From assembly GCA_963725415.1 (NCBI GenBank), contig CAVRZY010000028.1, positions 1-46,122 of the forward strand: a DNA stretch of 46,122 bases. The letters are read 5' to 3'. The translations under genes were made by a program, and so were the position numbers. The DNA is from CAVRZY01 sp963725415 (lineage in GTDB: Bacteria > Acidobacteriota > Terriglobia > Bryobacterales > Bryobacteraceae). Below, piece after piece: positions 32,281 to 40,700 of this stretch; positions within the stretch are counted from its first letter, which is position 1, and every line of letters starts with the position of its first letter. A model generated the notes under the pieces. The model was given only the letters and a program-made list of their open reading frames with translations. It had not been told where the DNA came from and ran no database searches.

Positions 32281-32608
32281 ATGGACCTCAAAGTCTTCTA
32301 TCAAAAGCTGCGACAGACAGAGTCGAGCATAGCGGAGCCATACGTGGTGATGGTCAGTCAGGAGACCCCGGAAGGAGGCCGCGCGGGCGTCCGGACGGAG
32401 GTGTCCAGAGAGGCTCGCCGCCAAAATGCTGGTGGAAGGAAGAGCGCGGATGGCGAGCGCCGAGGAGGCCGGCGAGTTTCGTGAGCAGACCGCGGAGGCC
32501 AAGCGCCTGGCCGACCAGATGTCGGCAGCCAACCGGATGCAGATAACGGTGGTATCGGAAGCCGAACTGCGGACGCTGAAGAGCGCCTTGCGGCCGTCCC
32601 GTTCCTAG
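32281..32608 (+). CDS. Small phage head protein of unknown role (apparent +1 frameshift)
   Basis: ATG 32281 opens MDLKVFYQKLRQTESSIAEP, then VVMVSQETPEGGRAGVRTEV. An extra G at 32412-32413 shifts the frame; removing it joins SRE to LAAKMLVEGRARMASAEEAG and on to a stop at 32608, giving 108 residues. The composition (helical, Ala/Glu-rich) and the position right after the capsid are those of small head-completion or decoration proteins, but I do not recognise a family. The G-run makes a sequence error plausible. Confidence 0.55.
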
Positions 32609-32662
32609 GAAGGCTGCGGAAAGGACCCGCGCCTGGGGAAGGCAAGCCTGGAGGGCACACCT

Positions 32663-33430
32663 ATGCCGCTATATACCGATGGCACGATTTCTACCATCGA
32701 GGAGCTGCTGGCCTCGGAGAGCGCCATCCTGGAGGTGGCCAAGACGGAACGGATTGACCTGGCGATCAAGCTCAGCCTGGCTCATCAAGAGATCGGGATC
32801 GAGTTGACATGCTTCCTGGCGCAGCACAGTGGGTCGGATTTCCAGGGCATTCTGTGGACGAAACCCGAATTGAAGAACGTGGTGGTCACCGAAGCGCTGC
32901 ACAAATGGCACACGTTTCAAACCCTGGCGCTGGTGTATCGGGACGCCTACAACAGCCAGCTCAACGACCGGTACTTAGGGAAGTGGAGAGAATACGAGCG
33001 CCTGGCAAAATGGGCCTCCAGGGCGCTGTTTCAGACCGGCGTGGGGATGGTGAGCGACCCGATCCCCCAGGCGGAGAAGCCCCAGTTGAGCCACGTTGCC
33101 GGAGCGCTAGCCGCGGCGACGTATTTCGCGCGGGCGGCCTGGGTGAACGGCAGCGGCGTAGAGGGCAACCCCAGTGAGCTCGCCGTGCTCAGCGCGCCGG
33201 ACAGCAGCCAGGTGGTGGCCAGCGCGGTGAATCCTCCCGGAAACGCGAAGGGTTGGAACGTGTACGTGGGGCTGACGTATGCGACCGTCACACTGCAAAA
33301 CGAGGCCCTCATTCCAGCCAGCCAGTCCTGGACCGAGCCTGCAACGGGCCTGAGCGTGGGAAGGAAGCCCGGAACCGGCCAGGCTCCCGAGTACTACATA
33401 ACCATCAACCGGAATCTGCAGAGGGGGTAG
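32663..33430 (+). CDS. Phage head-tail connector candidate
   Basis: A 255-residue product. The N-terminal half is helical (ILEVAKTERIDLAIKLSLAH, then LVYRDAYNSQLNDRYLGKWR), like the head-tail adaptor fold of many siphophages. The C-terminal half (~residues 140-255) is a beta-rich Fn3/Ig-like region (KGWNVYVGLTYATVTLQNEA, then LIPASQSWTEPATG). A similar WNVYVG-type module recurs as FNVYRGSTPN in the tail hub protein, so the two proteins may share an Ig-like decoration domain. The connector role is inferred from position between capsid and tail genes. Confidence 0.6.
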   Translation: MPLYTDGTISTIEELLASESAILEVAKTERIDLAIKLSLAHQEIGIELTCFLAQHSGSDFQGILWTKPELKNVVVTEALHKWHTFQTLALVYRDAYNSQLNDRYLGKWREYERLAKWASRALFQTGVGMVSDPIPQAEKPQLSHVAGALAAATYFARAAWVNGSGVEGNPSELAVLSAPDSSQVVASAVNPPGNAKGWNVYVGLTYATVTLQNEALIPASQSWTEPATGLSVGRKPGTGQAPEYYITINRNLQRG

Positions 33431-33434
33431 CGGG

Positions 33435-33930
33435 GTGGCGGCAACAGGGAACGCAGCGACGAACAGGGTAGTGGAAATGCTCACGGCCCCTACGGGCCTG
33501 CCTTTCACGGTGGCGGCCCTGTCGGAATACGAGAACGTGGCGCTGGCCCAGATCAGCGCCGAGAATGTGGTGGCGCAGAACGTCAGTGTCGAACTGGCGG
33601 AACGAGGCGCTGGAATCAAGTACCCGGTCTTCTACGTCTACTGCGAAGGCGTAGCCAACCTTCTCAAGGAGAAATTCCGGACCTTCTCCGGGAAAGCTTA
33701 CATGGCGGTGGAGGTGCGGGTTTCCTTGGACCGATTGGAGGGGTTGGGAAGGGAACTGGAACTGTACACGAGCGGAGTGACCGACGTGCTGGATTCGCAC
33801 CGGGGACAATGGGGCTCCCGGAATGTTCTACACGGGCGGGTACAAGGTCGAGTTTGGGCCCGTCAAGCGGGGAGGAAAGAACCTTCTTCAAACGGCCAAG
33901 ATTCTGTTCGAAGTAGAAGTGAGCCTGTGA
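33435..33930 (+). CDS. Phage tail completion/terminator-like protein (apparent +1 frameshift)
   Basis: Starts with GTG 33435, 5 nt after the previous stop. The N-terminal part reads RVVEMLTAPTGLPFTVAALS and YPVFYVYCEGVANLLKEKFR. An extra G in the run 33811-33814 breaks the frame; corrected, the sequence continues QWAPGMFYTGGYKVEFGPVK and ends LFEVEVSL at a TGA (33928-33930), about 164 residues. Size and location just before the tail-tube gene match tail terminator/completion proteins. Family not recognised by motif. Confidence 0.6.
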
Positions 33931-34047
33931 GGGAAGCCGTCCGCCGTCAGCGATCGGCGAGAAACGCTATGTGATGTTGACGCTAGCGGGAGCCAGCAGG
34001 TTTGACGAGTCAGCAAAGAAGCGCTGTGTTAGGGAGCATTTACTGCT

Positions 34048-35223
34048 ATGTCCTACATCTCATCCATCGAGAACCGGCTGTATGTAGCCTTTGAGCAGAA
34101 CTACGGCCAAATTTCAGCCATTGAGAGCCGAAGCCGGATTCCGGCCGTGAAGCTTTCGACGAGACAGCAAACGGAGCAGCCGGAGAGACGGGACAAGACC
34201 GGCAGCCGGACGTTTCCAGGCATTCACGGGGGGCTGAGGAAACGGAGCAGCTTCGAGCTGAAGACCTACATGACAGGATGGACGCGGCAAGACCAGCAAC
34301 CCGGATACGGGCCGCTGTTTCAGGCCGGGCTGGGAGGGACGGCGGCGTTCTTCAACGGAGGCACCGCCGGGGGCGGCTCGAGCGGGAAGATGCTGGGTTT
34401 TTCGGCGGCGCATGGTCTGTCGGTGGGGCAGGCCGTGACCTTCGGCGGGGAGCTGAGATTCGTGTGCTCGATCGTGGATCCGGCGACCGTGGAGCTGAAC
34501 GCTCCGTTCAGCGTGGCTCCGTCAACCGGTTCCCCGATCGGGTGCACGGTGACCTATCAGCCAGGGACGGGGCTGGGAAGCGTGAGCATTTTCGACTACT
34601 GGAGCCCCTATTCGGCGGTTCAGCGGATTGTCTGCGGGGCGGCCGTGAACAAGCTGCGGGTGCGAGTGAATGCGGACTATCACGAATTCGAGTTCAGCGG
34701 TCCGGCAAAGGACATTATCGACAACGCGAGTTTTTCGACCGGACAAGGCGAGCTGACCGAATTTCCGGCCGAGCCGCCTCTGGACCTGTTCGATTACTCC
34801 ATCATCCCGGGGCATCTGGGGGAGGTCTGGCTGGGGAATACTCCGGACCTGTTCTTCACGCTCACCGAGGCCGAACTGGTGCTGGACAACGACGTGGACA
34901 TGCGGATGAGAGAGTTCGGCTGCAAGCTGTTGGCGCCGCATTGCGTCTCGCCGGGCGTGCGCTCGGTCTTGCTCGACTTCGACCTGTTCGAGCAGGACGA
35001 CGCTGCCACCAAAGCGCTGTATCAGGGTGCCAGGCAGCGCTCGCCGATTGCGGTGATGTTCCAGCTTGGGCAGCAATCCGGCCAACTCTTCGGCGTGTAC
35101 CTGAAAAGCGTGCTCCCGGAGGTGCCGGACTTCGACGACAGCGAGCGGCGGCTGCAATGGCGGTTCGTGAACTGCCGTGCGCAGGGCACGGTGAATGACG
35201 AGATCTACATGGCCTTCGGATAA
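34048..35223 (+). CDS. Major tail (tube) protein candidate
   Basis: A 391-residue beta-rich protein directly before the tail chaperone genes, the normal position of the major tail protein. Regions: SYISSIENRLYVAFEQNYGQ at the start; an inserted module with a VGQAVTFGGELRFVCSIVDP strand set; VNADYHEFEFSGPAKDIIDN; and a second half with TEAELVLDNDVDMRMREFGC and LDFDLFEQDDAATKALYQGA. The repeated halves suggest a duplicated tube domain, which would explain why it is larger than usual (often 150-250 residues). Confidence 0.65.
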   Translation: MSYISSIENRLYVAFEQNYGQISAIESRSRIPAVKLSTRQQTEQPERRDKTGSRTFPGIHGGLRKRSSFELKTYMTGWTRQDQQPGYGPLFQAGLGGTAAFFNGGTAGGGSSGKMLGFSAAHGLSVGQAVTFGGELRFVCSIVDPATVELNAPFSVAPSTGSPIGCTVTYQPGTGLGSVSIFDYWSPYSAVQRIVCGAAVNKLRVRVNADYHEFEFSGPAKDIIDNASFSTGQGELTEFPAEPPLDLFDYSIIPGHLGEVWLGNTPDLFFTLTEAELVLDNDVDMRMREFGCKLLAPHCVSPGVRSVLLDFDLFEQDDAATKALYQGARQRSPIAVMFQLGQQSGQLFGVYLKSVLPEVPDFDDSERRLQWRFVNCRAQGTVNDEIYMAFG

Positions 35224-35227
35224 GCCG

Positions 35228-35593
35228 ATGGAATACCAAAGCGTAACGACGATAAGTTCAAAGTCATTCGAAGGGGTGTCGTTTACCATTACCCGGATGT
35301 CTTTCGGCCGCCGGAGCGAGCTGATGCGGCGGATCCGGGAGGTGGCAGGAAAGGTGGAGTTCCTGGAGGCTGGCAGCGATCCGCGAGAGAAACTGGAGGC
35401 GACCCTGCTGGCCAGCGAGATCGACCGGCAGTACATACTCTGGGGGCTGGTCAAGATTGAGGGGCTGGATATCGATGGCCAGGCTGCCACCCCCGAGCTG
35501 CTGATCAGCGCGGGTCCGGAGCCCTTGTGCAGGGAGATTCTAGCGGCCATCAAAGGCGAACTGGGATTGAGTGAAGACGAACGAAAAAACTGA
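35228..35593 (+). CDS. Tail assembly chaperone (gpG-like, zero frame)
   Basis: A 121-residue protein from ATG 35228, 4 nt after the tail-tube stop. It is helical and charged (MSFGRRSELMRRIREVAGKV, then KLEATLLASEIDRQYILWGL) and ends at TGA 35591-35593, immediately after the slippery sequence A AAA AAC. Such chaperones coat the tape measure during tail assembly and are made in excess over a frameshifted longer form. Role follows from position and the frameshift signal. Confidence 0.75.
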   Translation: MEYQSVTTISSKSFEGVSFTITRMSFGRRSELMRRIREVAGKVEFLEAGSDPREKLEATLLASEIDRQYILWGLVKIEGLDIDGQAATPELLISAGPEPLCREILAAIKGELGLSEDERKN

Positions 35594-35922
35594 CCGTCGC
35601 CTTCCATTTTCAGTTTGCGAACCAGGCCGGATGGAGGTGCGAGGAATGCCGGAACAGCGGCCTGGAAATGAAGCGAAGGTGCGGATGGCTGCCGGCGGCG
35701 CTGGCGCCACCGCCGCGAATCGTATGGGCACGGAAGAACGTATCAACCCAAATATGCCCGAAATCGTTCCTATCCGCGGACAGCATCACGTGGCTGGAGG
35801 AGTTCTTGGTGTGGAAGCGGTTGGGGTCGAGGCGGCTGGAGGATCTGACGGCGCGCCAGGCCCAGGCGTTTTTGCTGCTGGAGGGAGAACTGGCGGCGGA
35901 AGGGAATCATGAGCAAGAATGA
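35228..35922 (+). CDS. Tail assembly chaperone (gpGT-like, -1 frameshift product)
   Basis: Joined as 35228-35590 plus 35590-35922 by -1 slippage, giving about 231 residues. The T-type extension reads LTVAFHFQFANQAGWRCEEC, then KRRCGWLP, then ICPKSFLSADSITWLEEFLV. Its four cysteines (CxxC, C, C) suggest a small zinc-ribbon-like fold, which is not a feature of lambda GT. The extension has no start of its own at the right place, so it is only made as the fusion. It overlaps the next gene by 14 bp. Confidence 0.7.
35584..35590 (+). promoter_or_regulatory. Programmed -1 ribosomal frameshift site (A AAA AAC)
   Basis: Zero-frame codons CGA AAA AAC TGA place the heptamer A AAA AAC in the exact X XXY YYZ register, one codon before the stop. 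A -1 slip makes translation continue as CTG ACC GTC through 110 more codons to 35922. A run of six A in this GC-rich sequence is unlikely by chance at the tail-chaperone overlap. Confidence 0.8.
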
Positions 35923-36568
35923 CCTCCAAGACCTGCTCCTTGCCCTGGCGAGCGCGGCAGGTCTGAAACGCGAAGTGCCGGAAGTGCTCGCCGAAGCAGT
36001 GAACGGCTTGTCGCCGGCTTCCGAATCCGGCACCACCTCGGCGCGAGAGATCAATGAACTCAGCGCGCAGTTGAGCCAACTGAGGGCGGTCAGTCAAGGT
36101 CAGACCGAGGCGGTGGCAGAGAACACGCAGACCGTGATCGCGAGCAGCGTTGCTCAGGCGTCTTCCGGACAGGCTTCATTCTGGGGCAGCACCGGCAGCG
36201 TTCTGTCGACGGTTTTCAAAAGCGGCCTGGGCCTGTCGCCGCTCATCTCCGGGCTGGTTAGCCTGTTCCGCGGGAGCACCTCGGAGCCGGTTGCGCCGCT
36301 GCTGGTCTATGCGCAGCCGCAACCCATCCAGCTCGAGGCTGCGGTCACGCGATCGACGGGCGGGGACCTGTACCCGGTGAGCTACGACCAGTATGGCTGG
36401 CCGCGCGCGGTGGCGGATTCAGGAGTCAAGGCAACCCCGCAAATCACGATCCAAGTTCAGGCCATCGACAGCCGGTCTTTTCTGGATCACAGCGACGAAA
36501 TTGCGCGGGCAGTGAGAGAAGCCATGCTGAACTCTCACTCGCTGAACGACGTGGTGAACGAGTTGTAG
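35909..36568 (+). CDS. Very short tape-measure candidate
   Basis: A 219-residue product in the tape-measure position, between the G/GT chaperones and distal-tail genes. Residues ~40-85 are helical/coiled (REINELSAQLSQLRAVSQGQ), ~90-125 hydrophobic (STGSVLSTVFKSGLGLSPLI, then SGLVSLF), and the C-terminus is amphipathic (DEIARAVREAMLNSHSLNDV). Tape measures set tail length at roughly 0.15 nm per residue, so this one predicts a tail of only about 30 nm. Ordinary siphophage tape measures are 600-2000 residues; a small one is, as I recall, a feature of the Rhodobacter gene transfer agent. Confidence 0.6.
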   Translation: MSKNDLQDLLLALASAAGLKREVPEVLAEAVNGLSPASESGTTSAREINELSAQLSQLRAVSQGQTEAVAENTQTVIASSVAQASSGQASFWGSTGSVLSTVFKSGLGLSPLISGLVSLFRGSTSEPVAPLLVYAQPQPIQLEAAVTRSTGGDLYPVSYDQYGWPRAVADSGVKATPQITIQVQAIDSRSFLDHSDEIARAVREAMLNSHSLNDVVNEL

Positions 36569-36592
36569 GGGCACGGGCCGAGCGGAGGCGTC

Positions 36593-36952
36593 ATGAGCAC
36601 TTTTCCACGGCTGAAGACGGGAGCGGTGATGCAGTATCCAGCCAGCAGGACGGCGCATTACTCCACTCAGGTGTTTCGGTTTGTGGACGGAAGCGAGCAA
36701 CGCTACCGCGAGTATGCCACGCCCATCCGCCGCTGGATCATCCGGCTGGAACTGCTCGACGAAGAGGAAACCTCGCGTCTGCGGGAGTTCTTCATCTCGA
36801 TGCAGGGCCGCTCAGGCGCTTTCGAGTTTGAAGATCCATGGGACGACAGCGTGCATTCGAATTGCAGTTTGGAAAACGACGCGCTTCTGATGGAGTTCTT
36901 GGGAGAAGCGCGGGGACGAACAGCGCTGATCGTGAGGGAAAACAGGAACTGA
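36593..36952 (+). CDS. Distal tail protein, Dit/gpM-like (first)
   Basis: A 119-residue product with the beta-sandwich pattern of distal tail proteins that ring the tail end: FPRLKTGAVMQYPASRTAHY, then IIRLELLDEEETSRLREFFI, SMQGRSGAFEFEDPWDDS and a final strand. The 'EE...L..FF...GR.G.FEFEDP' pattern resembles DUF2460/minor-tail proteins. Its stop is a single base before the start of a second protein with the same core pattern, so the two may be an ancient duplication. Confidence 0.65.
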   Translation: MSTFPRLKTGAVMQYPASRTAHYSTQVFRFVDGSEQRYREYATPIRRWIIRLELLDEEETSRLREFFISMQGRSGAFEFEDPWDDSVHSNCSLENDALLMEFLGEARGRTALIVRENRN

Positions 36953-36953
36953 A

Positions 36954-37751
36954 ATGCTCTACTTTCCGCAGTTGCTGTCGGGGGCGGCAACTCATTTCCC
37001 CACCGCCAGGCGATCGGTGAGGAGGACTATCGTCAACGCCTCCATCGATGGGAGCACGCTGAAGCTGGTCGATCCGGGATGGTCGAGCGTGGAATGGAAG
37101 CTGGAGCTGAGGGGTCTTACGACGGAAGAGTGGAACGCAATCGAGTCTTTGTTTCACGCCGCCGAGGGGCGGCTGGGAAGTTTCACGTTTCTGGATCCCA
37201 CCGACAACCTGCTGGCCTGGAGTGAGGACCTGAGTGCGGGAGTCTGGGTCAAGGACTCCTCGCTACAGTTGAGCCCAGACATTCCGGATCCGCTGGGCTC
37301 CCAGAAAGCGACCCGGATCAGCAACGTAACCCAATCCCCGCTGACCATCCAGCAGGCCCTCGACATTCCGAGCTGGTATCAGTACTGCCTCAGCCTGTAT
37401 GCCCGCAGCGATCAATCCACCCAGATCAGCCTGTTCCGGAGCACCACTACAACCCAGCGGAGGGAATCTTTTCGGATTGGGCCGGTGTGGGCGCGAATCG
37501 AGCATTCGGGCAAGCTGGCGGATTCAAGCGAACTCATCAATTTCGGGATGGAACTGGAGGGCGGGCAGACGCTGGAGGTATTCGGTTGGCAGCTAGAGAA
37601 CCAGATGGGCGCTTCAAGATACAAGAAGACGCTGGCGCGAAGCGGAGTGTATGCGAGCGCCTCCTTCCAGGATGACTTCTTGTCGGTAACCACCGAGGGA
37701 CCCGACCAACATTCCTGCCTCCTTCGCATCAGGGCACAGGCTCAGGACTAG
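36954..37751 (+). CDS. Distal tail protein, Dit-like with C-terminal jelly-roll (second)
   Basis: The first ~85 residues repeat the distal-tail pattern (SVEWKLELRGLTTEEWNAIE, SLFHAAEGRLGSFTFLDPTD). The remaining ~180 residues (AWSEDLSAGVWVKDSSLQLS, then ISNVTQSPLTIQQALDIPSW and QTLEVFGWQLENQMGASRYK) have the pattern of a carbohydrate-binding jelly-roll as found on evolved Dit proteins that bind cell-surface glycans. It starts 2 nt after its paralogue and ends 6 nt before the hub gene. Confidence 0.65.
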   Translation: MLYFPQLLSGAATHFPTARRSVRRTIVNASIDGSTLKLVDPGWSSVEWKLELRGLTTEEWNAIESLFHAAEGRLGSFTFLDPTDNLLAWSEDLSAGVWVKDSSLQLSPDIPDPLGSQKATRISNVTQSPLTIQQALDIPSWYQYCLSLYARSDQSTQISLFRSTTTTQRRESFRIGPVWARIEHSGKLADSSELINFGMELEGGQTLEVFGWQLENQMGASRYKKTLARSGVYASASFQDDFLSVTTEGPDQHSCLLRIRAQAQD

Positions 37752-37757
37752 GGAACG

Positions 37758-40700
37758 ATGGCGACCATCATCGAGCTGAAGGAACAAAGCATCACCGAGA
37801 CGCCGCTGTTGTTGTTTGAATGCGAGCTGGCCACGGGCGCCGTCGAGCGATGGAGCACGAACCGGGTAGAGGTGGACGGCCAGACCTACGAAGCGCGTGT
37901 GCTACGGCACGATCTGTTTGAGCTGCGGTCCGGTTCGGACGAAGGTATCGACGCGCTGGCCCGGGTGTCAATCAGCCTGGCCAATGCGGATTCGCATTTC
38001 TCTCAAATCGAGCGCAACACCGGCTGGAAGGGCAGCAAGGTCACGATCCGGTTTTTGTTTTTCGATATGAAACAGGGGGTGGCAGCGTCGGAGAGCCGGG
38101 TGCTGTTTCGCGGGGTAGCCGATCCTCCGAATGAGATCACCGAATCGACCTTCCGGCTGACGGCGACGAACAGCCTCAATTTGCAGAGACGGCTGGCGCC
38201 GGAAGTGCGGGTGCAAAGACGCTGCCCCTGGAAGTTCCCGAGCAACGCGGCGCAGCGCGCCGAGGCGGTGCACGGAGGGGCTAAAGGAAAGCACTCCCCC
38301 TTCTTCCGGTGCGGGTACTCTCCGGACATCAGTGAAGGCGTGGGTGACCGGGATGGTGAGACGCCCTACAGCGCCTGCGACTACACGAGAGCGCAGTGCG
38401 AACAGCGGGGGATGTTCCGGCAGGACAGCGGAGAAAACCCGACGCGGCGGTTCGGGGGCATCGAGTTCGTACCGTCCACCACGCTGGTGCGGAGTTATGG
38501 CGAGAAAGCGTATCACCTGTCCAGCCCGGTGGAGAACGAAGCCCGCTACAACGATTTCGTCCCCCTGGTGTACGGGACGGCATGGTATTCGCCGCTCATC
38601 GTGTTCTCAAAGAATGACGGCAACCTGACGCGCATGGAGGCGCTCCTGGGGATGGGAGAGATCCAGGGAGTGCTGAAGGTGCTGGTGAACGGGATGGAGA
38701 TTCCGCCGGGGCACGCGGGAACGAACATGACCGCGACGGGCTGGTACAATGCCATCACGCTGGGGAACCGCACGGGCAATTTCAACGGGGACTATCTGGA
38801 CGCAGCCGAGAACCCGCTGGGGGATCCGTATGGCAGCATGGCGGCGTTATCGGTGGTGGTGCCCAATCGAGTCAATGAGGGGAAAACGCTGCCGCGCATC
38901 GAAGTGCTGGTGGAGGGACTGAGACTGTCCCAATACGCGGTTGACGGAAGTTATCTGGGAGACAGCTCCACGAATAACCCGGCCTGGGTGTTGTTGGACC
39001 TCTTGCAACGCAACGGATGGGGGCTGGAGGAGATCGATGTGGCGAGTTTTGCCCGCGCCGGGGCCTATTGCAGCGAGTCGATCCAGGCGTGCGACCTATA
39101 CGGGAATCCTGTCTGGATCCCGCGATTCCAGTGCAACCTGGTGCTGCGAAAGCGCCGCAGTGTGGCGGACGCTATTCGCGGGGTGCGCAACGGATCGCGA
39201 CTCTTCCTCACATACACGGCCGGGGGGCTCTTGCAGTTGCGGGTGGAAAACACGCTGGCACTGGAGCAGCCTACGAAACCCGAGGGCAGCAACAGCACAG
39301 AGACTCTTGGCGGAGGCTGGCCCTGCTACGAGTTCGGAGACGGGTCTACCGAACATTCGGGTATATTGAGACGGGAAAACGGGGAGCCTTCCATCCGGAT
39401 GTGGTCTCGGAGCACGGCCGAGACGCCCAACCGCGTCACGGTCGAGTTTCAAGACGCGTTCAACGAGTACCAACAGGACAGCCTGTCGCTGGTGGATGTC
39501 GAGGACGTCTTGGCGATCGGCCAGGAGGTCAGCATCGCGCTGCCAGTGTTGGGGGTTCCGAACTTCAACCAGGCTGCCCGGCTGGCAAAGTTCTACCTGG
39601 ACAAATCCATTACCGGCAACACGTACATCGGGTTCGAGACCAGTGTCCGGGCGCTCGGTTTGAAGCCCGGAGACCTGATCACGGTGACTTACCTCAAGGA
39701 AGGCCTTCAGCGGCAGCCGTTCCGGATCTTGAAGATCTCGCCCGGGCTGAATTATCGAAGCGCCGTGATCACCGCCCAGATTCACGGTGACAGTTGGTAT
39801 GCGGACGACAATGCGGACGGAATAGGAAACTCCGATACGCGGCGCCAGCCGGGCTCGGCCATTGGACTGCCACGGCCGCTGGCAGGGGCGGTGTTGGATG
39901 AAAATGGAGAGCCGCAGTTGGAGATCGTGGAGGAGACTGCGGACAACGCGGACGGCGGCGTGGACGTCAGGCTGGCAGTTGGATTCGTGGCCCCGCAGCA
40001 TCCCGCGCCAGCGGGGGCGGGAATTCCGCTGGTGAGCCTGGCGCCAAGGATTACCACAACCGGGGGCACGCTGGCCGGCGATCAGACGCTCTATTACGCT
40101 ACCAGCGCTCTGGACAGCAACGGCGGGGAGAGCGCGCTTTCGTTTCTGGTGAGGGCGACGATTCCGCCCGGGACGGACACCAACACCGTGACCCTGGTGA
40201 ACCTCAGCTTCTCCCGAAACACCACGGGCTTCAACGTCTATCGAGGCTCCACTCCAAATCAACTATTTCGGATCGCCTCCAATGAAAGCGTGGTCAATGA
40301 ATTCACCGACTCCGGGCTGCCGAAGGAACTCGTAGTTCCGCCGGACGAGAATTTCGATCACGCGAACTTTTACTGGCGGTTGGAGCTGCAACCCGAGTAT
40401 CCGGCGACCATTCACTCTGCCACCACCATCGGAAACACCACGCTGAGCATGCCGGCTGATCGATATCGCGGCATGGTCGTGCGGATCACGAAAGGCAAGG
40501 GCGCCGGCCAGGAGCGGGCGGTGATCAGCAACAGCGACACCACCTTGACGCTGGCTAGCCATTGGGACATCGTGCCGGACGCAGCCAGCCTGTTTGTGAT
40601 TGCCGAATCGGGCTGGCACTTCGGCGCGACCGGCGGGACCAGTCCGGTGGAGTTTCAAGTGCCGAACCGCGAGGGCGCGACGGTGCATGTCTCGGGGCGG

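Noticed and set aside
35228..35922. Treating the tail chaperone overlap as another sequencing frameshift
   Set aside because: The shift occurs at an exact A AAA AAC heptamer before the stop, at the position where tail chaperones are normally recoded, so programmed frameshifting is the better explanation.
39096..40262. 388-codon minus-strand open frame
   Set aside because: Antisense shadow within the tail hub gene; biased composition and no start signal.
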